The translations under genes and the position numbers were made by a program. 64,000 bases of DNA, from positions 1-64,000 of the forward strand of contig SAUG01000044.1 in assembly GCA_011316305.1 (NCBI GenBank), given 5' to 3'. Shown piece after piece: positions 47,531 to 59,560 of this stretch. The stretch comes from Rusavskia elegans (lineage: Eukaryota; Ascomycota; Lecanoromycetes; Teloschistales; Teloschistaceae). How positions within the stretch are numbered: position 1 is the stretch's first letter; each line of letters begins with the position of its first letter. The notes beneath the pieces were generated by a model. That model was not told the origin of the DNA and ran no database searches. It saw only the letters and a program-made list of their open reading frames with translations.

Positions 47531-47744
47531 TTTTATCTCGTCCTATTCTACCTTCTTTAACCCGAGTTATTTAATTATTTATAGATTAGCAAATTTATAA
47601 CTAAGTCGTAACCTATTCTTAACTTTACTATCTATTTTACTTTTTACCTTTATAACCTGCTTTACTCTCGATTATACCGCAGTCTTTCCTATATATTTCT
47701 AGGTAAGGACCAAGATAATAGTAATATCGTCTATATTTACTTAG

Positions 47745-50700
47745 AATAATATAGACGGTACCGATCCTATAAGCTATAGCAAAGGTATAATACCCTATAG
47801 CTTCGGCGATATCGCGCTATTTATTAGCGGTATTAAAGGCGAATATATAGACGAGTTTATTAAATTTAATAAGCGGAATATCTGGAAACTACCTTTACTA
47901 TATATGCCTACCGATATTCCACTTAATTATCCTATACTGTATTATTCCTTCCTCCGGCGACCAATTAGGTCAAGCTACTAGTACTACGGCGTAATATTAA
48001 AGACGTCGATAAGCACTCGCGAGAAGCCGCGCGATATACTGTATCCCTTTAACGAGAAGAGTAGTATTAGTAGCTCGATACTTCGCGTCGACTATACGCG
48101 TAGGCTTAAGCGTAAATATTATCTAAAAGTTACCCCTCTATCGCGCGATAGTTCCTTCGCCGTCTATATAGGGCGTTATACGTTTAACTTATTCTAAGGC
48201 GAAAAGCCTATAGTTCTTTATAGGCCGGCCTAGATATTTTTTACCGGGGGAAGGCTTAGTTATTAGATATAGATACCTACCCTGAACAGGGCCGAAGAAG
48301 AGGTTTTTAACGCTAACGTTACGACCTTTATTAATCGCTCGAATTACTTTAATATAGTTTACTTTCCGGGTATTACTATTCCTGGCGAAGGTATCCAGGC
48401 CCCGTTATCTAGGGGGTTACCGCCGCCCGACTACCCTAAGAGACGGACAGGCCTATCTGGTACAGTATACGAGAAGGTCGGCGAGGTTATCTTTAAAGGC
48501 GGTTTTAGAGAGGTATTTCGTATTAAAATTATCCTACCCGAGCCCGACGACTAACCCGACGATCAACTTTAACCTAAATAGCCTATACAGGAGCTGGTCG
48601 TAAAGGAGATTTTTTATAAAGAAAATAATCCGTCTATAAAGCAGTAGTTTAGAGAAATATAGGAAGATAAATATAGGATTATAATAAACAACCCGAATAT
48701 AAATATTTCCCTCCTTTTCTTTTATTTTCTTTATTCCGCAAATCTCTCTACTAATACGATTGCTTCTCCGCTAGCCTTATATTAACGCGATTATCGATAT
48801 AGCCTATATACCCGGACGTAATAACAGACCGTGGATTATCGAGGAATACTAGCCCTACTATTTTAATACCGAAAAACTGCCCTTTAATATAGATACAGAG
48901 GATATGGCCTGGTAACTTATAAGCGGCTTGAAGTACTATTACGATAACGATATAATATATCGCGATATTAAGCCTGGCAATATACTAATACGGCCTATCG
49001 ATAACCCTAAAAATAGTAATTCCCGATAGCTTTTTAAATTTACGGACTATAGTATAGTAAAGCCTACTAACCACCCCGTAGAGGGACTGGCTAGGACGGG
49101 TTAGTACTGCGCGCCTAAGATCCTAGATCGCGAACCTTATAACGGGAAGGCCGATATTTTCTTTTTCGGCGTCGAATTTTTAGGTCCTTTAGCGGGCTAC
49201 TAGCCCCCCGTCGATATACCCTATCCGAAATCGTCTTCTGTAGTACGGATTTAGATAATATATATTAGTAGATTTATTAGAAGGAACTGCCCTCGAAAAT
49301 AGTAACCCCTCCTCTAGAGGATGCTTATACGAGACCCCGATTTACGGTAGAGCGCAGGTTAGTGCCTAGCGTTTATCGTACTTATATAAGAACTATAGCA
49401 GAGGCGTAATAAATTCTTTTCAATACGCCAGATAATACCTTAGATATTAGGACCCCTTTTTAAAGAGGAGATAGAAGCAGGGCGTAAAAGAAGGTACGAC
49501 TAAGTCGATAATATAGAGTCCGATAATAAAATAACTATTATTATAGTATTTCTAAAGATACTTCCGGACGGTTCCGAAGTAAACGTTAATAATTAGGGCG
49601 ACGATATTATAAATTTTAACGATTTTAACGATATTATTACGGGTAATATTAACGAACCTTTAGAGACTAGTACTATTAGAGCCCCGGAGAAATTTATAGA
49701 GGGTAACGCGCCGGCGACGCCTAAGGCCTCTTACGCGGCGTAGCTACCTGTTACCCCCTGCTAAGGCCCCGCCGAGAAAGACGGACTAGCTTCCGTACCC
49801 TATACGCTAGTTATTAACGAAAATATAAGGAGCCTAATCGCTGGTCCAATAGTAACTGAGCCGGAAGAAGTATACTACTTTACCGATAACGGCTAGAACT
49901 AGGACAAGCTAAATAAAAAGGACGCAGGATATACGCAGACTAACTGCGGGAACAGACTTAGGAAAACGAAATAGCTACTTACGCCGGCGTAGGCGCCTGC
50001 CGCTTTAAAATACGGAAACGGACCTACCAAGCAGGAACCTAAAAGAGACTAGCGGAGTCTACTAGTTATAGGAGTTTATAGATAGGACCTCGTACAGCTA
50101 TTTAAGCCTCCGAAAGCCACGACTATAGCTAAACCTCTTTTATTTCTGTCCGCGCGAACGTCTCCCGATCTAGAATACGAAAATACGATTATTAAATATA
50201 AGTCCGAATAGGAAGACCGGAGTACCTCCCGGTTTATATTATTATAGTAGATAACCAAGAGTATATAGCAGGGTATCCTAGGCGCAGAGGACTATATACC
50301 TGCGGAAGAATCGAATAGCGATAGTATAATACTAGTTAATATAGACCCTAACGACTTCGTGTTCCCGAAACTACTATTCTAGAGCGGCGGTAGAGCCGAC
50401 TTAGAGGCTCCGATAGAGGTAGAGCCGGAAGGTCTCGATCCTGGTAATCTAGTATATCCTGCGAAGCGTAAAAACGGCTAATATAATATCCTAGGCAAAT
50501 TAGGGACCAATACGACGAATAAACCTAAGAAGTACAGGTGGGATAATGATACGAGCTGGATATAGAACCTGGACCTTAAGGGAATGGATAATATAAATAT
50601 AATCCGCTAGGCGCGGAAGCGTTTTATATACTGGTTTATAGTATATATAGAGGGTATAATAGAGGCGTTTATTATATTACTATTTTTGTATATATTTTTT

Positions 50701-50955
50701 ATAGGCACGGTTTGGAATTAGGAGTATAATTTCTGTTATTTTCGTTCTATATATTTACCGTAGTTATATATAGACGAGGAAGTAGCTTGCTAATAAAGCT
50801 TCCGGAGTACCAGGTTTTACAAGAAGCTACTAGATATATTATTATAGTATTTCTCAGCTTCTTGCCGAGATAGGTATAAGGTTATTCTAAGATATTCTAT
50901 AACTAATCCAAGCGTCAGGACGGATAAAAGTATATAGGATCAAACGATAAGTTAA
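47745..50955 (+). pseudogene. RIP-damaged protein kinase with C-terminal hydrophobic segment
   Basis: The N-terminal region (about 47,745-48,450) is novel. A kinase N-lobe follows: glycine loop FKGGFREVF (about 48,500) and the ATP-binding Lys in ELVVKEIF (about 48,595). An intron of about 70 nt near 48,700-48,770, with RIP-altered splice sites, shifts the frame. Then come IIEEYQPYYFN (hinge), the catalytic loop IIYRDIKPGNIL at 48,958 (HRD with His to Tyr), FTDYS at 49,045 (DFG equivalent), YCAPKILD (APE equivalent), ADIFFFGVE and RDPDLRQSAGQCL. A long polar linker of about 400 residues precedes a membrane-like segment (FIYWFIVYIEGIIEAFIILL). TAA at 50,953. Role by family: Ser/Thr phosphorylation; targets unknown. 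All stops are RIP-type. Confidence 0.8.
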
Positions 50956-50989
50956 AGGAATTAGATTATTCTATAAAAAATTTATCAAG

Positions 50990-51440
50990 ATTAACTTATA
51001 TATAGATTGCGACTATATAGTATAAAAGCAACCCGTCTAAATCTACAGCAGAAAGTATATAGTCTGTATATCTATAGCTGCATTTTATCGTATTATTATC
51101 CTTCGTTTAAATTCTTTTAGCGTAGGTTTGCTAATAGCTTTTAAGAGCCGGTTCTTACAGTTCTATTATTTAGTAATAGAGATATAGAAAGCATCCAGCC
51201 GGTCTTGAAACTCGTCGTCTACGATATAGAAAAGGAAGCTAGTAATAACTACAGCAGCGGTTAATATTACTAGTATTTTCTAGTTTTTACAGATTTGCGA
51301 AACAGATATTAAATAATATAGTAGCTCTTTAAAGCGACGTTTTATTAAATCGATAGAATTAGATTTATCGCCGATAGTAGCGGCGAACAGCTAGAAACAA
51401 AGTATAGTTTTAAAACTCGAATTTAGTTTTATAATTATAT
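50990..51440 (-). pseudogene. lightly RIP-damaged membrane-protein trace, unidentified
   Basis: A minus-strand frame of about 150 codons with few stops. A helical part (SIDLIKRRFKELLYYLISVS) is followed by a membrane segment (LTAAVVITSFLFYI) and a polar tail (VDDEFQDRLDAFYI; LLKAISKPTLKEFKRRII). CpA is partly retained. Family unknown. It converges with the kinase gene, which ends at 50,955. Confidence 0.4.
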
Positions 51441-51554
51441 ATATAAATATTAATTCTTTTCGATTAGAATAAAAGTAGAGATTTTAGATTTTTCCCGCGA
51501 ATTCCAGAATTTCTAATAATCTAACGCGGTCTTTTAAAATAATATCTAGTTAAA
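51441..51554. other. short AT-rich spacer
   Basis: Nothing supported; left flank of MITE 5. Confidence 0.4.
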
Positions 51555-52150
51555 TAAACTATTTATTTCGGTATAGATTTCTACTAGTATTTTAGAAATC
51601 CGATCCGAGTTTTAGTAAATCGATTCGATTCGATCCGCTAAACGGTTTAGGTCGGTTTCTAATATTAGAATCGAAAGTCGGATCGGATTATAAAATAGAA
51701 ACTAATAAAAATTCGATATAATCTAATTTATAATTATATTAGATAATCGAATATTATAGTTTTTATAAACGATTACTATTTTAAATATATTATTTTTTTA
51801 AATTATAATAAATTATTCAAATAATATAAAACGGTAATATATTTTATTTTATACTAGTTAATAAAACAGCCGTAATCTATATTACTTTTTTTTAGAAAAA
51901 TCCTAGATTTAAACTAATATATTATTTCGATATATTATTATAAAAGTATAAATTTTATAATATAAAAAAGGAGATTTTAGTAATTTTAATAGATCGAATT
52001 TAAATTTTCGGATTTAACTCGAAACTAAATCGAATTAAATTCTAGAAAAATTCGATCCGAATCGGATCGGGTCGGACTATTTTTTAGTCTAATTCGGGTC
52101 GGATCGAATTAGTTAACCTAGATTCGAAATCCGAACCGATAGTCAGTCTA
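51555..52150 (-). mobile_element. hAT-type MITE 5 (about 596 bp)
   Basis: Right end AGTCAGTCTA and left end TAAACTATTT are RIP-compatible versions (one mismatch at the left) of the family termini. The subterminal GATCGGGTCGGA-type motifs match MITE 2 in the same orientation. Flanking 8-mers TAGTTAAA and TTAGTAAA match poorly, so the left end could be off or rearranged. Confidence 0.6.
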
Positions 52151-53332
52151 TTAGTAAAGTCGCTAGTAGATTCGAAATTATTTAATTCGTAAAATAATTT
52201 AATTCTAGGATATATCCGATTGTTTTTATAATTTTAACTAGTAGTATATCGTTTTATTTCGAATTCTTCGCGTTTATAACGACTTCTAATTATATTATTA
52301 CTAGAAGTTTCTAAATCGAAGATATATTATTTTAGATAGAAGCCGTAATCTACCGGAAGCTATTAGGTTACTAGAGTCGTAATATCTATAGATAACCATC
52401 CAGATCGCAGAAATAACGTCGAAAAACGACGGGTACTCGACGAAGCGTAGATACAGTCTTCTATTTACGTTTTAAAAAGAAAATCTATTTAAAAAATTAT
52501 AATAAATAGACTATCTAGTTTTAAAAAGCCGCGATTAAGTTCTATATTTTAGAAACGTTATTATTATCTATATTATATTCTATTCAGTCCGATTTTTAAA
52601 AAAAGTTAAACTTATTTTATTAAATATATAGTAAAAGATTATTTATTTATTAAAACTGAATTATCGTATATTCATCCGAGTAAAAGTTTGAAACCGCGGT
52701 TTAATATAAATTTATAAGCTTCTATAAAGTTATTATCGGACGGTACCCTGTCGAAAATAGAAACAATACTGTCGAATTTAATATACGCGTCTAAATCGTC
52801 CGAAAAAACTCTGGCCGTTAAATTAAAAAGCGTAGATATTTTATTAAACTATAGCTATAGTCGAGGTAGTAGTAGCAGCGTCCTAGAAGTTTCGGAATCT
52901 ATTTAAAATAACTTAAACGGTACTATAAATCTTTCGACCAATTCCGGTTTCGTCGTATATAAAACTAGTAAAGAAGACGGCGACGTTAATAGCATTATCG
53001 TTACTATAATTAGTTAAAGAAAAAGCGACGAAGCTAATTTATAGATCTGGCTAGATGGTATTTTTAATATATAAAGACTATCTTCGTTTCTATTTCGCGA
53101 ACGTCCGATAGCTTCTAATAATAGTAAAAATCGAAAGAATAAATCGTTTTCCTTAATAGTCCGTTTCCGCGCTCGAGGTTTCAAGTATATCTTCGATAAA
53201 GCCGAAATTTAAACTGGTTTGTTTTAGCGTTCTCGTTAAATTCGTAAAGATACGTTACTATTTAGATTTTAAAGATCGCTTAATTTCTAATAAAATTAGT
53301 TTCGTGCAATCGATTGTTTAACTAGGTTTTTA
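52151..53332 (+). pseudogene. RIP-damaged gene, 5' part (split by element D2)
   Basis: One plus-strand phase stays open, apart from RIP-type stops, from the edge of MITE 5 to D2 (about 394 codons). Protein-like pieces: SIDNHPDRRNNVEKRRVLDE, LKSVDILLNYSYSRGSSSSV, NLSTNSGFVVYKTSKEDGDV, SLIVRFRARGFKYIFDKAE. It continues in phase at 56,676 once D2 and one TTTTA are removed. The left end is cut by MITE 5. No domain is recognised; a multi-domain cytosolic protein is likely. Confidence 0.55.
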
Positions 53333-53741
53333 TATTACGTCCACGATTCCATAGAGGTTCCCTGAAAGGATTAGCTAGATAAGCGAGCCTAATTATCTAT
53401 AGGCGCCTATAGCCGCTATAGCCGTCCTTTCTAATAGAATTTTTAGTAGATAGCTATCTATCGGCTTTTACAGCTACTTTTACTATATATATCGCTTATT
53501 ATTCCTATTAATAGTTTTTCTTATTAGTCGTTAATATAATTATTAAATACGTTTCTACTATTTTCTTTTTAATTATTTTATAATAAAGATATTCTATAAT
53601 ATCGTAACCGTATTTCTATAGCTATATAGAATTAGTTATAATAATCTATATTAGAACTCTTTACTATTTAGTAGCTCGAGCTATATTTACGGCTATAGCT
53701 AGGTTTAAATATAACGCCCTTTAATATATAGGGATATTATA
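53333..53741 (+). repeat. D2 5' LTR (409 bp)
   Basis: TATTACGT (TGTTACGT) to TATTATA (CGTTACA). The internal region starts TTTTAACGATTTATT. Confidence 0.88.
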
Positions 53742-53789
53742 TTTTAACGATTTATTATATTAATTTCGTTATCCTAACCTATAGATTAA

Positions 53790-54560
53790 AGCGATACTAT
53801 TAAAGTAGTAATACTAAATATCTATAAAAAAAATAGAAAATCTTTAGAGCTATAGGTTATTTAAATAAATATCTACTTTATATTATATATAAACTAGTCT
53901 CTAAATAGAGTAATTAAAGTTCTATTTATAATATTATATCTAGAAAAGGCTATTTTTAATTAGGTATAGCTCTAAATTAAAGATTATTTTAATAACCCGG
54001 AAAGATAGAAAGAAGATAAAATATTATAGATCTTCTATACCTTTAGTAACTTTATTATAGCTATAAAAGAAACTTTCGGAAATAATAATAAAGATAAAAT
54101 AATAGGTAGGAGACTAATAGTTCTAAAGTAGTAGAAGTCGGTAGCTATTTACGTTATTTAGTTTAGAATATTAGCTTATAAGATAGACTAAAAAAACTTA
54201 GTTTTAAAAGCCTACTTCTATAAAAGACTTTAGATAAAAGTTAAAAAAACTATAGTAGTAATTAAAAAACCGGATTTATTAGTAGATTTTATCGAATTTA
54301 TAATAAAAATTAATACTAGATAGTATAAAATATATTTAGATAAATAAACGCTTAGTAAAATAGGACCTACTAAAAGAAAGTCTAGAAAAGACCCGATAGA
54401 ATTTAATACTACTAAGATTAAAGGATTGAAAACTAAAGTTTATTATTTATACGGAAAAATAGGATATTTTAAAAAAAATTACCTAACTAAAAAAATAACT
54501 AAAATAACTAAATATTTTTTTATAATAATAGAAAAATTACCTAATAAATATATAGCGTAA
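53790..54560 (+). pseudogene. D2 gag remnant
   Basis: Capsid-like helical trace (TFSNFIIAIKETFGNNN-like; AYKIDQKNLVLKAYFYKRLQ after reading TAA/TAG as former Gln) and a zinc knuckle at 54,441-54,482 (YYLYGKIGYFKKNY, all metal ligands now Tyr). RIP stops. Confidence 0.75.
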
Positions 54561-54589
54561 AGCTAGTAAACCTAATATAATAATATTTA

Positions 54590-56220
54590 CCCTATCTACC
54601 TATTAGATAAGAAGGGAATAGAATATTATTCTAAAAATTTAAAAAAAATATAAAAAACGAAACCGATAATCGATTTTAAACTATATAAAACTAAAAAACC
54701 CTTTATAGTAGTATTTAAAACTTAAATCGGAAGTTAATAAATAATAGCTCTTATAAATAGAAAGGAAGATAATAAAGTTATAAAGAGATTTTATAATAAA
54801 ATTAAAGGATATTTCTATAGAAAAATAATAAATAATAATAGAATCCTCGATATCGAAATTAATATAAAATATAGATTAATTAAAATATTAAATTTTACTA
54901 TAATCGAAAGTTAGAAAAATTATATTATTTTAAAAAATAAATAAAAAGTATCGATTTTAAAAAGACTAATAGAAAAAAGTACTATCGGTAAAAAAAATAA
55001 AACTATAAATAATATATCTTCTAGCCTATAAAAACCCTTTATATAAAGAAATAGACGAAGTTTTAATAATAAATTATAAAGAAATTAAAGATTTAAATAA
55101 GAAATTTAAAGAAAGCGAAAAAGTTTAGAAAATAAAAATTTAAAAAAAGTACTATTACTTCCTTTAATAACTTACTAAAAAATATAATAAAAATAAAAAA
55201 ATAATCTAATAACTTTAGATAGGCTATATTAGAAAGATATACTAGAATATAATTAAAGCTATTAATAAAATCGAATACTATAAACTAAACTAAATAGACT
55301 AGAATAAAGAAATATCGGACCTAGTATTTAGTATCTAACTAAAGAACGAAGAATTCGATTAGTATCCGTCTTTATTATTATAGGACGAAATAGTAGCTAA
55401 AGAATAAAATTTAGTAAAACTATTAAAAAAACTAGAAATAATTTATAATATAGATATATAACCCGGAATATATAAAGATAGTAGTAAAGAAATCTTTTAT
55501 TAGACCTTTTTTAGAATTCTATATTTTCTATAGATTAAAAGAAATTAAAATCTTTTAAAATTTAATCTAGATTATCTAAATTAAATCTAGGTATTAATTT
55601 AACGGACGTCTTTTACGCGGCTAGTATAAAACTAATAGAGGAATAAAATATAATCGAATTATCGATTTTATTAAACCGAGAAAGTACGCGTTATTTCTAA
55701 ATAATAAAATTATTTTTACGTTTATCTAAAGCGCGATAATAGATAATAAAATACTTTTATTTACTAAAAAGTCGATGAAAATCTAATTCCTAGGCTAAAT
55801 ATTTATTATAAATTTCTTTTTCGAAATTAAAGAAGAATTTAATATAATAGCGAGCTTCGGAATATTTATTAAAAATACCCGCGATATTAGAACGGAATTT
55901 ATTCCTTTTATTTTTAAAATATTTTTCTATTAGAATTAGCGAAAATAAAAAAATAAAAGAAATAATATATAAATAGTATTAGATATTAGAAAATCGTATA
56001 ATTTCTAAGCCCGAGTATATTTACTATAAATATTACTATTAACTTCGATTTTATATTCTTTTAAAAGATTAAAGATATATAGAAAATAAGAAAAAAGTAT
56101 TTATTATAACTTCTTTTAACTAGATATAATAAAAAGATTTTAGTCGATTTTCTCTTCGAAAATATATAATAAAGATATTAAGGAAGGAAAAAAAAAAAGA
56201 TCCTTTTTATACCCCGCAGA
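54590..56220 (+). pseudogene. D2 second internal frame, unidentified
   Basis: Shared with D1 and D3. Lys/Asn-rich degraded frame; near 55.6 kb it reads TNRGIKYNRIIDFIKPRKYA. None of the RT, RNase H, integrase or protease motifs is seen. Confidence 0.5.
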
Positions 56221-56260
56221 CGGTTTTTATACTAGGTAAAAAGCGATATAGAAGAGGCTA

Positions 56261-56670
56261 TATTATATCTATAACTCTATAGAGGTTCTCTAGAAGGATT
56301 AGCTAGATAAGCGAGTCTAATTATCTATAGCCGCCTATAGCCGCTATAGCCGCTTCTTTTAATAGAGCTTTTAGTAGACGGCTATCTATTAGCCTTTATA
56401 GCTTTTTTTACTATATATATCGCTTATTATTTCTATAGATAGTTTCTTCTATTGGTCGTTAATATAATTATTAAATATATCTCTACTATTTTCTTTTTAA
56501 TTATTTTATAATAAAGATACCTTATAATATTATAACTATACCTCTACGGCTATATAGGATTAATTATAATAATCTATACTAGAACTCTTTTACTATTTAG
56601 TAGCTCGGACTATATCTACGGCTATAGTTAGACTCGAGCGTAACGCTTTCTGATATACAGAGACGTTATA
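56261..56670 (+). repeat. D2 3' LTR (410 bp)
   Basis: TATTATATC to ACGTTATA, followed by TTTTA. Confidence 0.88.
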
Positions 56671-56675
56671 TTTTA

Positions 56676-57627
56676 GTATATCTAGATAATAGCTGTAATT
56701 TCTTTTCTGCTTTATTACGGTTGTTGGCTTTAGAAAAGATCTATTTCGTTAACGTAAACAGAAACGGTATTTTAAATCTTCGATATTGCCTGGATTTATA
56801 GATTCTAAATTATTTACCGAGAGAATATTTATAATAATTTATTCTATTCGCAGATATATATACTAATTTATTAGCTATCGAAATTCAAGTAATCCGAATA
56901 GCCGGGATAAAGCAATGTTTTTATTTTCTGCGTATTTCCTTGATTGAACAGTGTTTGTATACCCGTAGAAAAGAAGTAAGACAAGATATTCTTCGATATT
57001 TAACTATCGCCTTCTATTAAAATAATAAACGGATACGAATACAAGCGTCTTCGATATAGAAATACTAGTAAAACTTTGATATCGTAGTATAAACCTTCGC
57101 TTTTGGCGTATATCCGATAGTAGAATATAATCTAATCGCAAGTAGATTTTTTACTTTTGTCCTATCTATCTGATATCCTATTATATAGCAATTTACTCTA
57201 GTACGAACGGAAGATTCTAGTAGTAGATGTAAATATTACGTAAATCTTATATAGCCGAAGTTTATAAACAGAATACGCCGGCGCGTATTAGTATATCTTG
57301 AAAATCTAATAAGGTTCGATATTCTAATCTTTTTCTTTCGATATCTATTCTAGTCTTTACTACTTCGGTTAATTAGATAATTGGAATTGCAGCGGAATTA
57401 TTAGATAGAACGCGTTCACTTCGCTAGTAACGGGGATAAAATATCTTATTTCTAGAAAAGTCTATAGAGGGTTACGATTTTAGGTTATCGAACGTAATAG
57501 ATCGATCGAAACGGATTATATCTTCGATAGTTCTATAATAAATATTGCGTTCAGCTAATCTATTAAATTATTAATATAGAGTAATTATAGAATAAAATAA
57601 TTAGATTCGTATAGTATAATAGCGTAG
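56676..57627 (+). pseudogene. RIP-damaged gene, 3' part (after D2)
   Basis: Joins the frame left of D2 as LTRFLVYLDNSCNFFSALLR once D2 and one target copy are removed. It continues NRNGILNLRYCLDL, then IQVIRIAGIKQCFYFLRISL, then RRKEVRQDILRYLTIAFYQ, then INRIRRRVLVYLENLIRFDI. It is cut at 57,628 by the LTR of D4. Another plus-strand frame is also open from about 56,940, so the in-phase choice is an inference. Function unknown. Confidence 0.5.
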
Positions 57628-58268
57628 TATAACGTCTTTATATATTAGAAAACGTTACGTTTAAATCTAGCTATAGTCGTAGACGTAGTATAAGCTATTA
57701 AATAGTAAAAAAGTCTAAACGTAAATAATTATAACTAATTCTGTATAGCTATAAAGATATAGTTACGATATTATAAAATATTTTCGTTATAGAAATAATT
57801 AAAAAGAGAATAACTAGAGATATTTAATAATTATATTAATAACTAATAAGAGAAGCTATCTAGTAGAAATAAAAAGCGATATATATAATAAGAATAGCAG
57901 ATAGTACCGATAGATAACCGTCTACTAAAAGTCTTTATTATAAAAGTCGATTATAGTAGCTATAGACGGCTATAGATAATTAGTTTCGTTTAACTAGCTA
58001 ATTTTCTAGATTACCTCTATAAAATTATAGATATAATACGATTCCTTCTATAGTATTCTATTTCCAACTTATTTATATATAGAGTATATAAAACCTAACG
58101 ATTTCTTTTTTTTTTTTCTTTTTTTAATATTTTTATTATATATTTTCGAAAAAATAATCAATTAATTTTTTTTATCGAATTTAGTTAAAAAGTATTATTA
58201 TATCTTTTTTTTATAATCTTTATATTCGTAATCCTTTAAAAGAATATAAGGTTAAAGTTAATAGAAAA
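57628..58268 (-). mobile_element. partial family D copy D4 (3' LTR plus 230 bp)
   Basis: LTR 57,628-58,038 (411 bp) in minus orientation. It is followed by 230 bp matching the 3' internal end of D1, including the T-rich run, then cut by D3 in opposite orientation. Confidence 0.75.
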
Positions 58269-58679
58269 TATTACGTCTATATTTCTATAAAAGTACTTTG
58301 GAAAATTAGCTAATTAAACGAAGCTAATTATCTATAGCCGCCTATAGCTGTTATAGCCGACTTTTATACTAGAATCTTTTAGTAGATAGCTATCTATCGA
58401 TATTATCGGCTACTTTTACTATATATATCGTTTATAACTTCTATTAGATAGCTTCGTTCGTTAGTTATTAATATAATTATTAAGTACCTTTAGTTATCTT
58501 TTTTTTAATTATCTTTATAACGAAGATACTTTATAATATTATAACCTTACTTTTACGGCTATACGGGACTAGTTATAATAATTTATATCTAGATTCTTTT
58601 ATTATCTTATATTTCGGACTACGTCTATAGCTATAGCTAGATTTAAATATAACGTTTTCTAAAATATAGAGATATTATC
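58269..58679 (+). repeat. D3 5' LTR (411 bp)
   Basis: TATTACGTC start; end GATATTATC. Faces the D4 LTR, with 230 bp between them. Confidence 0.8.
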
Positions 58680-58729
58680 CTTTAATAATTTACTATATTA
58701 GTTTCGTTACTCGGTTCTATAAAGCGAAA

Positions 58730-59560
58730 CGATACTAATAGAATAGTAATATTAAATATCTATAAAGAAGATAAAAGATTTTTAAAACTTTAGTTTATTT
58801 AAATAAATATCCATTTTTTAATATATATAAACTAGTTTCCGAATAAAGTAGTTAAGGTTTTATTTATAATAATCTATTTAAAAAAGTTGGTTTTTAATTA
58901 AATCTAGCTTTATATAGAAGACTATTTTAATAACTCTAAAAAATAAAGAAAGGATAAAATATTTTAGATACTTTATAACTTCCGTAATCTAATTATAGCT
59001 ATTAAAAAAATCTTCGGAAGAAATAAGAAAGATAGAATAATAATAAAAAGACTAATAGTTCTAAAGTAGTAAAAATCGGTAGCTATCTATATTATATAGT
59101 TTAAAATATTAGTTTATAAAATAGACTAAAAAGATTTAGTTCTAAAAGTCTATTTCTTTAAAGTCTTTATTAATAGAAATAAACAAACTATAGTAGTATT
59201 TAAAGAATTCGATTTATTAGTAAATTTAATTAAATTAATAATAATAATTAATACTAGATAGTATAAATAATGTATTAATTAATAGACGCTAATAAAATAG
59301 GATCTATAAAAAGATAGTCTAAAAAAAATCTAATAGAATTTAATACTACTAAAATTGGAAATTTATAAACTACAGTTTATTATTTATATAGAAAAATAGA
59401 ATACTTTAAAAAGATTTATCTAACTAAAGAGAAAATAGAAGTAATTAAATATTAGATTAATATAATAGAAAAATTATTTAGAAAAAGAAACTAGAGAATA
59501 TATAATTAAAAGTTAGATAGTCTATTATAATAATAGTTATCTTATCTATTTATTAGATAA
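58730..59560 (+). pseudogene. D3 gag remnant
   Basis: Parallel to D2 gag; zinc knuckle at 59,378-59,419 (YYLYRKIEYFKKIY, CX2CX4HX4C spacing). RIP stops and small indels. Confidence 0.65.

Larger units (their letters stand above)
53333..56670 (+). mobile_element. family D LTR element D2, complete, RT-less (3,338 bp)
   Basis: LTRs 53,333-53,741 and 56,261-56,670; perfect 5-bp target duplication TTTTA at 53,328-53,332 and 56,671-56,675. Plus orientation. Interior of 2.5 kb encodes gag and one further frame, no polymerase or integrase. It interrupts a host gene. Confidence 0.9.

Noticed and set aside
50076..50258. Minus-strand open frame in the kinase linker
   Set aside because: Antisense to a continuous plus-strand frame with RIP-type stops only.
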